Assembly (NCBI GenBank): GCA_038087035.1
Contig: CP051187.1
Location: 3,043,001-3,107,000 of the forward strand
Direction of reading: 5' to 3'
DNA from: Gloeotrichia echinulata CP02
GTDB taxonomy: Bacteria > Cyanobacteriota > Cyanobacteriia > Cyanobacteriales > Nostocaceae
DNA length: 64,000 nt
Positions 16,168 to 23,976 of this stretch are shown piece after piece (positions within the stretch are counted from its first letter, which is position 1; every line of letters begins with the position of its first letter). Position numbers and translations under genes: made by a program. Below the pieces are notes generated by a model. It did not search any database. It was not told the origin of the DNA and saw only the letters and a list, made by a program, of their open reading frames with translations.

Positions 16168-16468
16168 TTCCGCCGTAAAAAAAGGCAATTTCTTTCTCTT
16201 TCAACGGTGCAAAACCAGCCTCTGCAAGCAATGTGTCGAGTTCGGCTTGGGCGATGTGTTTGGCGCCGATGCGGACAATACGCGATCGCATAGTATTTGA
16301 GACACCACTACGCTGTCTATTGGCCTCTAATGCCATAACTTTAGTATACAGTTCTAGCTTGGCAGGCGGAATGGCAGAACCGTCAAAATCAATTCCCCGT
16401 GCGATCGCTTCATCAATAGCATCAGCACCTGTGGTAGTTTCATTCCCTGGATTGGTTTCAGTAGGCAT
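16163..16468 (-). CDS. Conserved small protein of unknown function
   Basis: 101 residues, soluble and helical. The Thr/Asn/Gly-rich N-terminus is followed by IPPAKLELYTKVMALEANRQ and a C-terminal half rich in Ala and Leu ending EKEIAFFYGGK. The sequence looks conserved and protein-like, but I do not recognise a family. The stop codon TGA is supplied by the adjacent GGGGCGCAAGG repeat block (TGATCTTCC), so the native C-terminus might once have been different. The start ATG at 16468 is the only good candidate. The neighbour on the other side (16661, plus) is divergent. Confidence 0.65.
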   Translation of the reverse strand: MPTETNPGNETTTGADAIDEAIARGIDFDGSAIPPAKLELYTKVMALEANRQRSGVSNTMRSRIVRIGAKHIAQAELDTLLAEAGFAPLKEKEIAFFYGGK

Positions 16469-16660
16469 GGCAATTTGCTCTTAAGGCTATAGGTAGATTT
16501 TACCAGCCAGACTGACATGTTTTTTCGTGGTCAACCGTCAAGCGTCAACCATCATTCCAAGCTGTATTTTCCTCCTAATGCGTTAAATGTGTCTATACAC
16601 TTGTCAGTTTTCCCGATTTTGGTTTAATCTCAAACCAACGGTATAGCAATAGGTGATGCT

Positions 16661-17047
16661 ATGTCTGACGCCCAAACTCCCCAAAATAAAGACCGTACCC
16701 TCGAAAAAGCGCTGACCAACAAAATCATAGACGATTATTTTGACAACTCGGAAAGTTGGCTCAGAGCCATTTTGCGGATGTGTATCTTCTCCTTGGCACA
16801 TCTGGATGGCGAACCAGTTTTCGTTGTTGAATGTCCGAATCAAGCAGTCGCTAAACGCCTAAGTCGCAAGACTTATCCTTTTCGAGGAATTGTATATTAT
16901 TTAATTGACAATTTTAATGGTAACGATCGCAGTCTGTTTTGCTATCAAGAAACTAAAGGGGGAACCTGGCGCTGTTTTGATACCAGCACTAACTCATGGA
17001 GGACTCTGACTAATTTGCAAATGCCTACACGTTCAACAGATAGTTGA
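16661..17047 (+). CDS. Conserved hypothetical protein
   Basis: 128 residues without signal or membrane segments. The N-terminal 30 residues are charged (NKDRTLEKALTNKIIDDYFD). The remainder is a compact alpha/beta-looking region (CIFSLAHLDGEPVFVVECPN, then a basic KRLSRKTYPFRG stretch, then SLFCYQETKGGTWRCFD). I recognise no domain. The ATG follows GGTGATGCT with no evident Shine-Dalgarno site. It is flanked by a divergent small gene and by repeat-rich sequence downstream. Confidence 0.6.
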   Translation: MSDAQTPQNKDRTLEKALTNKIIDDYFDNSESWLRAILRMCIFSLAHLDGEPVFVVECPNQAVAKRLSRKTYPFRGIVYYLIDNFNGNDRSLFCYQETKGGTWRCFDTSTNSWRTLTNLQMPTRSTDS

Positions 17048-17147
17048 TTAATGACTACAGTCCTTAGGAAAGACCTGTAAATATTCTGTAACGGTTACTT
17101 CTGATGGGAGTAACTATCAGAAATCACTCACGAATCATACTATTACT

Positions 17148-17249
17148 CTGTCAAGATAAAAATGATGGACTGTAGTGCGGGCATCTTGCCCGCGTGAGCG
17201 AGACGCTCACACTACCAAAAATCCCTCAAAACAAAATTGACAGACTACT
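17148..17249. mobile_element. Small repeat element with two hairpins and TCTGTCAA ends
   Basis: 17172-17215 contains consecutive hairpins GCGGGCATCTTGCCCGC and GTGAGCGAGACGCTCAC, bracketed by GTAGTG and CACTAC. Outer TCTGTCAA (about 17147) and TTGACAGA (about 17238-17245) are inverted. The right part (CAAAACAAAATTGACAGACT) recurs inverted at the extreme end of the window (63980-64000). This looks like a non-coding MITE-type element. Confidence 0.55.
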
Positions 17250-17251
17250 AT

Positions 17252-17317
17252 AAACCCGGTTTCTTTTGTAGTGCTTCCACGAATAAAGGCACTATTTTTG
17301 CTAGAAACCGGTTTTTT
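17252..17317 (+). terminator. Large nested stem-loop ending in a T-run
   Basis: CCGGTTTCT (about 17256-17264) pairs with AGAAACCGG (17303-17311), with an inner TAGTGC/GCACTA stem, followed by TTTTTT. It resembles the dispersed AGAAACCGG repeats of Nostoc and would also work as a terminator for rightward transcription, 200 bp after the preceding gene. Confidence 0.5.
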
Positions 17318-17380
17318 GTGTAGTCCAAAATTTTTTAGGTAGAATGTTACTTTAGCAGCATTTTTGGGAATTCTATAACT

Positions 17381-18511
17381 ATGATTATGCTGATTATGAA
17401 AATTTTAATTCAACACCGTCATTTCAACAATGAAATTAGTGGAGTTTTAACTTATATTCATGCAATTATTGCTGAAGTTCAAGCCAGAGGTATTGAAGTC
17501 AAAATTATTTCGACAAAACAAGATAATCTTGCCAATTGGTTGAATGATATTGCTTGGGCAGATATAGTGCATATGAATTCAAATAATTTATTTTTTATCA
17601 TGCTATGTAAGGCTTTGCAGAAAAAGATAGTTATTAAATACCATTATTGTATTTATCAATCTACCCATACTATTTACGAGCCAATGACGTTGACACAACG
17701 GCTGAAAATCGAATGGAAACAGACATTACCGAAAGCTAATTATCCATTGAAGTGGAAATTACACACTTTTGTGAAATGGGCACGCCTATTCACTCGCCTT
17801 TCTACTGCACTATTAGCTGATTATCATACAGCTTGTAGCGACTTCTTGGCACAATCTTCTAGCTTTCCTTGGACAGTTGAAACTTTATACAATCCGATAG
17901 CAATCAAATCGAAAACCCCAATAAAAAGTTTAGAAAATTTATCTCATCCATATCACTTTATTTTTGTCGGTAGATTATCTAAAGATAAAGGCGTAGATAT
18001 TTTATTAAAAGCGGCGCGGATTTTACAAGACGAAAAAAAAGAATTTCAAATTACCATTATTGGCGATGGCGAACAAGCTAGCGAATTAAAACAGCTAGCT
18101 TCTAACTTACAAATTACCCACAAAGTTAATTTTTTAGGTAAAATGTCTCAAACAGAAGTGCAGCTAAAAGTTCAGGATGCTTTGGCTTTAATTGCACCTT
18201 CTCGTTGGCAAGAACCTGCAGGTTACGTAGTCTTAGAAGCTTCTAGCGTTCAAACCTGCTCTATTGTCTCAAAAATGGGAGGATTACCCGAAGTAGCTGG
18301 CTCACACAGCCTATTTTTTGACAACGAAGACGTAGAAGGATTAGCCAAATGTATGGGATACTGTTTAGATAATCCCGATGAAGTAATTAAACGAGGTTTC
18401 CAGTCCAGCCAATACGTTGCGGAAAAGTTTTCAGCGGCTGGTGCTGCTACTAGACTGCTAGAAATTTGCAGCCAACTTGCTCCCAAAGCATTGGTAACAA
18501 CATCTGATTAG
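17381..18511 (+). CDS. Glycosyltransferase family 4 (GT-B fold)
   Basis: 376 residues. The N-terminal Rossmann half has MKILIQHRHFNNEISGVLTY, with the GV loop typical of retaining GT4 enzymes. The C-terminal Glycos_transf_1 half starts at YHFIFVGRLSKDKGVDILLK and carries the donor-binding motif EPAGYVVLEA (E-x7-E) and the following ASSVQTCSIVSKMGGLPEV. Such enzymes transfer sugars from nucleotide donors to lipids, proteins or polysaccharides. Donor and acceptor are not predictable here. It is probably peripheral on the inner membrane (basic and aromatic segment KWKLHTFVKWARLF). GGGAA 11 bp upstream supports the ATG at 17381; ATG 17396 is an alternative. No other glycan genes are adjacent, so it is isolated. 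Confidence 0.88.
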   Translation: MIMLIMKILIQHRHFNNEISGVLTYIHAIIAEVQARGIEVKIISTKQDNLANWLNDIAWADIVHMNSNNLFFIMLCKALQKKIVIKYHYCIYQSTHTIYEPMTLTQRLKIEWKQTLPKANYPLKWKLHTFVKWARLFTRLSTALLADYHTACSDFLAQSSSFPWTVETLYNPIAIKSKTPIKSLENLSHPYHFIFVGRLSKDKGVDILLKAARILQDEKKEFQITIIGDGEQASELKQLASNLQITHKVNFLGKMSQTEVQLKVQDALALIAPSRWQEPAGYVVLEASSVQTCSIVSKMGGLPEVAGSHSLFFDNEDVEGLAKCMGYCLDNPDEVIKRGFQSSQYVAEKFSAAGAATRLLEICSQLAPKALVTTSD

Positions 18512-18530
18512 GACTTACGCAACTGTCATA

Positions 18531-18594
18531 TAGGGTGCGTCAACAGCGAGAAAACTGGGGTTAAGCAAGAGATTATTGGTACTGACGCACCCTA
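18531..18594. mobile_element. Short MITE with TAGGGTGCGTCA inverted ends
   Basis: TAGGGTGCGTCA (18531-18542) and TGACGCACCCTA (18583-18594) bracket 40 bp. The right flank (ACAAATTGGCGATTTTTTTA) resembles the flank of the 15346-15536 element, so homology extends past the inverted repeats. An isolated AGGACTTACGCA half-site lies just to the left (18511-18522). Confidence 0.65.
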
Positions 18595-18621
18595 CAAATT
18601 GGCGATTTTTTTAATTGGAAT

Positions 18622-18783
18622 AGGACTTACGCATTGACAAAAAACACAAAATATGGTCCGCAAAAAACCGGAGATTTCGTAGGGGTTTAGCATTGCTAAA
18701 CCCCGAAAACGCGGGTCTGTTTACTGAAACAACGTATTTTGGTAAAATCATACCATGCCAAATTTGTACAGTGCGTAAGTCCT
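18622..18783. mobile_element. 162-bp MITE with AGGACTTACGCA inverted ends
   Basis: AGGACTTACGCATTGACAAA at the left end and TTTGTACAGTGCGTAAGTCC plus T at the right are imperfect ~20-bp inverted repeats. The middle carries the palindrome GGGGTTTAGC-ATT-GCTAAACCCC. No ORF is present. A collapsed copy with the two ends almost touching is at 37919-37945, and single ends are at 18511 and 55538. Confidence 0.8.
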
Positions 18784-18795
18784 ATGGAAGTACCT

Positions 18796-18985
18796 AATAG
18801 CGAGTTTGGCGTTTGACATACCTCCTCGTCCTAAAAGAGCGAGGATTCCTTGACACTTCGCGCTCGTTGCGCCACAAGTGGTCTTACCATCCCTCCATGT
18901 CCGTTTAAAGTCTCCCAATGCCCTATGGCGACTATACCTGAATTCTATCATAAAGCCGTCCTAGAAGGACGGGGCTTGAATCCCA
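18796..18985 (-). mobile_element. IS200/IS605-type tnpB-element relic
   Basis: On the minus strand this reads: hairpin CCGTCCTTCTAGGACGG (about 18953-18970), then a TnpB C-terminal coding tail (18944-18831), then a terminal hairpin CGAGG/CCTCG (18821-18845) followed by TATGTCAAA. It matches the ends at 8051-8080 and 34223-34260. The rest of tnpB is gone. Confidence 0.65.
18831..18944 (-). pseudogene. tnpB C-terminal fragment (37 codons)
   Basis: Reads NSGIVAIGHWETLNGHGG then MVRPLVAQRARSVKESSLF and stop. This resembles the variable tail after the RuvC-III motif of IS891/IS605-family TnpB (AVGHTVTVNGRGG-like), and the fragment at 34.3 kb has the equivalent AVGHTVTVCGANIRP. No catalytic residues remain. 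Confidence 0.6.
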
Positions 18986-19229
18986 TTTTTTTGGTCACCA
19001 AACCGCCGACAAAAGCGCCCAAGACTGTACCTGTCCACAGTCCTGTGGTACTACCTTGCCACATTGCGCCTGGTGCTACCCAAGTGTTGCACATCTGCTT
19101 TAAGCCCCAAGGCTGATTTTGACACTTTTGGCTATGCTGCATTAAGGTGATTTGTCCACCAATGTAGCTACTAAAAAATCCCGTAGATAGTGCAATAAAG
19201 GTACAAATTAGAACTGGTTTTTTGGTCAT
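18948..19229 (-). CDS. Small membrane protein, C-terminus altered by a mobile-element relic
   Basis: 93 residues with two hydrophobic segments (about residues 6-24, LICTFIALSTGFFSSYIGG; and 60-78, GLWTGTVLGAFVGGLV). Between them is a Cys/Gln/Trp-rich loop (CQNQPWGLKQMCNTW) whose two Cys could pair. I do not know the family. The last ~12 residues (FKPRPSRTAL) and the stop are encoded by the hairpin of the adjacent tnpB relic, so the original C-terminus was replaced. The start codon ATG (19227-19229, ATGACCAAAAAACC) sits at the edge of heptamer array 2, so no normal promoter or ribosome-binding site is visible upstream. Confidence 0.6.
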   Translation of the reverse strand: MTKKPVLICTFIALSTGFFSSYIGGQITLMQHSQKCQNQPWGLKQMCNTWVAPGAMWQGSTTGLWTGTVLGAFVGGLVTKKMGFKPRPSRTAL

Positions 19230-20356
19230 TTGTCATTTGTCATTTGTCATTTGTCATTTGTCATTTGTCATTACTCATTACTCATTACTCATTTGTCATT
19301 ACTCATTACTCATTACTCATTACTCATTACTCATTACTCATTACTCATTACTCATTACTCATTACTCATTACTCATTACTCATTACTCATTACTCATTAC
19401 TCATTACTCATTACTCATTACTCATTACTCATTTGTCATTACTCATTACTCATTACTCATTACTCATTACTCATTACTCATTACTCATTACTCATTACTC
19501 ATTACTCATTACTCATTACTCATTTGTCATTACTCATTACTCATTACTCATTACTCATTACTCATTACTCATTACTCATTTGTCATTACTCATTACTCAT
19601 TTGTCATTACTCATTACTCATTACTCATTACTCATTACTCATTTGTCATTACTCATTACTCATTACTCATTACTCATTACTCATTACTCATTACTCATTA
19701 CTCATTACTCATTACTCATTACTCATTACTCATTACTCATTTGTCATTACTCATTTGTCATTACTCATTTGTCATTACTCATTACTCATTACTCATTACT
19801 CATTACTCATTACTCATTACTCATTACTCATTACTCATTACTCATTACTCATTACTCATTACTCATTACTCATTTGTCATTACTCATTACTCATTACTCA
19901 TTACTCATTACTCATTACTCATTACTCATTACTCATTACTCATTACTCATTACTCATTACTCATTACTCATTACTCATTACTCATTACTCATTACTCATT
20001 ACTCATTACTCATTTGTCATTACTCATTACTCATTACTCATTACTCATTACTCATTACTCATTACTCATTACTCATTACTCATTACTCATTACTCATTAC
20101 TCATTACTCATTACTCATTACTCATTACTCATTACTCATTACTCATTACTCATTACTCATTACTCATTACTCATTACTCATTACTCATTACTCATTACTC
20201 ATTACTCATTACTCATTACTCATTACTCATTTGTCATTACTCATTACTCATTACTCATTACTCATTACTCATTACTCATTACTCATTACTCATTACTCAT
20301 TACTCTTTGTCATTTGTCATTTGTCAATTTTACCCAATCCCCAATCCCCAATCCCC
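19229..20356. repeat. Heptamer array 2 (ATTTGTC / ATTACTC), ending in AATCCCC units
   Basis: About 155 contiguous heptamers. It opens with about six ATTTGTC units, continues with long ATTACTC runs interrupted by single ATTTGTC units, and ends with CTTTGTC-ATTTGTC-ATTTGTC and then three AATCCCC units (20336-20356). The orientation and order are the same as in array 1. It fills the whole space between the small membrane-protein start codon and the ppc stop codon. Forward ORFs of ~400 codons through it are translation artefacts. Confidence 0.97.
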
Positions 20357-20357
20357 A

Positions 20358-23300
20358 TCAACCTGTATTCCTCATTCCTGCAGCAATACCATTAATGGTT
20401 AACAATGCGCCTCGCAGTAACTCGCCTTTGCTGTAACGGGAGTGGATGACGCCAGTAGTAATGGTATTTCGCGACTGTCTGAGGCGCTTGAGTAGGGAAA
20501 CTTGGATAAATCCTAGGGGTACAATTGTGCCATTGCGTAACTGTACAGAACGCTGCAATACAGGATCACCGTCTAAAAGTCGATGGTGATTGGTGATTTT
20601 TAAGACTAAATCTCTGGTAAGATAGAATTCACTGGCAATTTGCTCAAAAACTTTCTCAAACCGCGATTTGTCTTCAGGGCTTGACAATTCGTCTACATAG
20701 TGCTGTGCCATTTGCATGTCTACTTTGGCTAAGGTCATTTCTGCTTTAGAAATCACCATTTTGAAGAATGGCCATTTAACATAAAAGTAGCGCAGTAACT
20801 GCAAATGTTCTTCTGTTTCTTCGTTTAGGAATTCTTGCAGGGCTGTACCGAAGCCGTACCACGAAGGCAGCAAAAATCGGGTTTGTGTCCAGCTAAATAC
20901 CCAAGGGATGGCTCGCAGACTGCTTAAATCTTTTTTCCCGGAGGGACGACGCGCTGGACGGGAGCTAATTTGTAGCTGGCTAATTTCTTCGATGGGGGTG
21001 ACTTGGTGGAAAAAGTCGATAAAATCAGGCTGCTCATAAATTAGGGCGCGATAATGACTCCGCGATCGCGCTGCTATTTCTTCCATGATCTCATTCCACG
21101 GTTCGATATCATCAAACCCTGTCCGCAATAGACTGGCTTGAATGACTGCAGTGGTCATGGTTTCTAAATGATACAATGCCAAGTCAAGCAAGGAGTATTT
21201 AGAAGCCAATACTTCCCCTTGTTCGGTAATTTTAATTCTCCCATTAATACTGTGACCTGGTTGTGCTAAAATAGCCTCATAGGCAGGGCCGCCACCGCGT
21301 CCCACTGAACCACCACGACCGTGAAAAATCCGCAGATTGACGCCATATTCTTCGGCTATTTTTTGCAGGAATTTTTGGGCTTTATGAATTTCCCAGTTGC
21401 TGCTTAAAAAACCAGAGTCTTTGTTGCTGTCAGAATACCCCAGCATGACTTCTTGCAAGTCAGGGGTGAGTACTGAGTTTTGATGGGACTCTGGACTCGA
21501 TAGTTTTAACTCAGCAGTTTTATAGCCACCAGCCAATAAGGCGCGATATAAGGGGAGTTCAAATAGTTGACGCATGACGCTGTTTGAGCGTTGTAAGTCT
21601 TCTACTGTTTCAAATAGGGGGACTACCTGAATTGTACCCACAGCAATCGCGGGGTCAAATAGTCTGGCTTCTTTGGCTAACAGTAATACTTCTAGTACGT
21701 CGCTGACTTCGCGGCACATGCTGATAATATAGGTTTGGCAGATGTGAATACCAAACTCTTGTTGGAGCGATCGCACGATGCGGAAGGTTTGAATGACATC
21801 GTTGGTTTTTTCCGAAAATGGCAATTCTGCTGGAATTAGGGGACGACGAGTTTGCAGTTCTCCTGTTAACCAAGCGACTCGCTGTGCTTCTGATAGTTGG
21901 TTGTAAGGTTGGGGTAATATTTGGAGATATTCGAGAATCTCGTTTAAAGCATCAGCGTGACGAGATGATTCTTGACGGATATCCAACTGTGTCAGGTCAA
22001 AGCCAAAAATTTCTACCTGACAAATGAGATTTTCTAGTTCCCGACAGCTTAAACCTGTTTCGGTCAAGTTGTGCTGAATTAATCGCAGTTCTGCTAAAAA
22101 ATCCTCTCCCGAACGATACATGGGGCTATCTTCATTTTTTGGCGTTTCTCGGTTGTACAAAGCAAGATTGCGATCGCGGGTATTTTCTAATCTTTTTAGC
22201 ACATAAGCCAACTTGAGGCGATAGGGTTCTTGCCGATAACGCAGGGCTAATGAGTCGTATACTGCACTTAACTGGGACTGGTCTAATTCTAATGATTCCA
22301 GCAAGTCTGGTAAAACATCACTCCAGTGCATCGACACACTTAATAATTCAATCAGCTGCTTCACTGATTTGATATATCTCTCCAATACCATTTTCCGCTG
22401 ATAACAAGCTGTCTGCCAAGTGGTTTCTGGTGTGACTGATGGATTACCATCGCGATCCGAACCTACCCAAGACCCAAATGAGCAGAAGTTTTTCTGAGGT
22501 GGTTCTAACCAAGGAAAGGTGTTACCCAGAGCATATTTGAAACGTTTATATAGTTGGGGAATGCCATCAAATAGTACTTCTTGGAAGTAGTGTAGGGCAT
22601 AGTCTACCTCATCTAGCACCGTCGGCTTAAACTGGTGCAGTTCATCCGTGCGCCACCACAGACGAATTTCTTCGAGCAATTGTTCCCGAATATCGGCTGC
22701 TTCCCAAGGATATCCCCCTATCATACTACCAGATTGATTTTCCACCCCATCTAGCTGTTGCAGCAATTTTACCACCTGACGTTGTTTATCGCGAATGGTA
22801 TGACGGACAATTTCTGTGGGGTGGGCTGTAAATACTAAGCGGACATCTAGTTGGGCGATGAGGCGTTGAATTTGCTGGGGTGGGACATTCAGTTTGAATA
22901 AATAGGGAAATAAGGCTGCAAAGGTACCTTTTTCTTTTTCATTTTGTTTGGCGACCCAATTATTAGCTAGCCACTCACCACCTAATCCCCTGTCCACAGG
23001 AACATCATTTTCCCTTTGGTTGGATGAATAGTTGATATTGGTGGGAGTTTCCGGGTCTTTTGGCTCTTTTTCTCCCTCAGAATAGCGAGTCAATTGCTGC
23101 CGTTGTTCATATTCTTGCTCTATGATATTAATCAACTGAAAATACAGCGCAAAAGCCCGAGCTGCTCGGATTGCTTCGTTGATGTTCAGTTGCTCAATCA
23201 ATTTCACAGCAGACTCGGCTTGGTCATTCGTAGCTTGTCCTTCTGGCGAACATAGGTCACGTAGTTCCCTTAATAGATCCACCATTTTTTGACCACATTC

Positions 23301-23417
23301 TTGCCTCAAAACAGACTCCCATAATTCCTCAACTATTTGCAGTCGATGACGCAAAAACAATTCCGATGCGGGATAGATGTTCGCCGCCTGTGAGAGGGAG
23401 TATAAAACTGAACTCAT
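20358..23417 (-). CDS. ppc: Phosphoenolpyruvate carboxylase
   Basis: About 1,019 residues. It carboxylates phosphoenolpyruvate with bicarbonate to oxaloacetate, feeding the incomplete cyanobacterial TCA route and aspartate synthesis. Visible are the catalytic His region VFTAHPTEIVRHTI, the GSWVGSDRDGNPSVT loop, the second signature LGYSDSNKDSGFLSSNW, the glycine loop FHGRGGSVGRGGGP, and the C-terminal RNTG-type end (GMRNTG). An upstream in-frame ATG exists at 23471, but MSSVLYSLSQ at 23417 matches the start of Nostoc Ppc and is used. The 100 bp upstream contain a TAAATACT that could be a -10 box. The stop codon lies 2 bp from the last AATCCCC heptamer of array 2, so the transcript probably ends in or before the array. 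Confidence 0.97.
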   Translation of the reverse strand: MSSVLYSLSQAANIYPASELFLRHRLQIVEELWESVLRQECGQKMVDLLRELRDLCSPEGQATNDQAESAVKLIEQLNINEAIRAARAFALYFQLINIIEQEYEQRQQLTRYSEGEKEPKDPETPTNINYSSNQRENDVPVDRGLGGEWLANNWVAKQNEKEKGTFAALFPYLFKLNVPPQQIQRLIAQLDVRLVFTAHPTEIVRHTIRDKQRQVVKLLQQLDGVENQSGSMIGGYPWEAADIREQLLEEIRLWWRTDELHQFKPTVLDEVDYALHYFQEVLFDGIPQLYKRFKYALGNTFPWLEPPQKNFCSFGSWVGSDRDGNPSVTPETTWQTACYQRKMVLERYIKSVKQLIELLSVSMHWSDVLPDLLESLELDQSQLSAVYDSLALRYRQEPYRLKLAYVLKRLENTRDRNLALYNRETPKNEDSPMYRSGEDFLAELRLIQHNLTETGLSCRELENLICQVEIFGFDLTQLDIRQESSRHADALNEILEYLQILPQPYNQLSEAQRVAWLTGELQTRRPLIPAELPFSEKTNDVIQTFRIVRSLQQEFGIHICQTYIISMCREVSDVLEVLLLAKEARLFDPAIAVGTIQVVPLFETVEDLQRSNSVMRQLFELPLYRALLAGGYKTAELKLSSPESHQNSVLTPDLQEVMLGYSDSNKDSGFLSSNWEIHKAQKFLQKIAEEYGVNLRIFHGRGGSVGRGGGPAYEAILAQPGHSINGRIKITEQGEVLASKYSLLDLALYHLETMTTAVIQASLLRTGFDDIEPWNEIMEEIAARSRSHYRALIYEQPDFIDFFHQVTPIEEISQLQISSRPARRPSGKKDLSSLRAIPWVFSWTQTRFLLPSWYGFGTALQEFLNEETEEHLQLLRYFYVKWPFFKMVISKAEMTLAKVDMQMAQHYVDELSSPEDKSRFEKVFEQIASEFYLTRDLVLKITNHHRLLDGDPVLQRSVQLRNGTIVPLGFIQVSLLKRLRQSRNTITTGVIHSRYSKGELLRGALLTINGIAAGMRNTG

Positions 23418-23519
23418 ATTTTTTCTGTATCTTCCAAGGCTGATTGTTGTGATAATTCTAACTCTCGACATCCAAGCATTAGTATTTACACGTAGTCAGA
23501 GTTATTTAAACTTAAATGT

Positions 23520-23762
23520 TTAACTGTAGTTTGATTTTGATCCGTTATCTTCTGGGAACTGGAGAATGGGTAGGCGATCGCCCCGAAATAATTCTCCACT
23601 TGCTTCCCCTATAGCTTCCAGAGCTTTAGTGGTGATTTGTGTGCCAATGAGGAGCATTACTATAGACGCTGTACCTGTTTGCAAGAGCAAAGATTGGGGA
23701 ATCCTAAACAGCAACAGATTTAATTCGGGGTTAACAGCGGGCGAGTGAGTGGTAGTAAGCAT
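23520..23762 (-). CDS. Small conserved cyanobacterial protein of unknown function
   Basis: 80 residues: a polar N-terminus, a hydrophobic stretch around residues 16-45 (LLLFRIPQSLLLQTGTASIV then MLLIGTQITTKAL) and a polar tail (GELFRGDRLPILQFPEDNGS). It could be peripheral or single-span in the membrane. I do not recognise a named family, but the composition and lack of overlap with another gene make it a plausible gene. It is upstream of ppc on the same strand (100 bp gap) and may share its promoter region. Divergent from the DUF1574 gene. Confidence 0.55.
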   Translation of the reverse strand: MLTTTHSPAVNPELNLLLFRIPQSLLLQTGTASIVMLLIGTQITTKALEAIGEASGELFRGDRLPILQFPEDNGSKSNYS

Positions 23763-23976
23763 GGCTAATTCTAGGTTTGAGGCTGATGAGTAAAATAGAC
23801 AGAAAACTCAACATTGGCATAACTTGCAGATCTATAAGACTATCTTGGCCGATTTTGCAAGCTAATAAGGTAACAAAAGTGTTAAAAAAAACTTCAGGAT
23901 GTGCTAAACCTATGGTTCTAGTTTACAAGCGCAGGCACTATCCCCCAATATTCGCTTCCTGTGAAATTAACTGCCC

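Noticed and set aside
19222..20436. Three plus-strand ORFs of 383-404 codons
   Set aside because: Same artefact in heptamer array 2.
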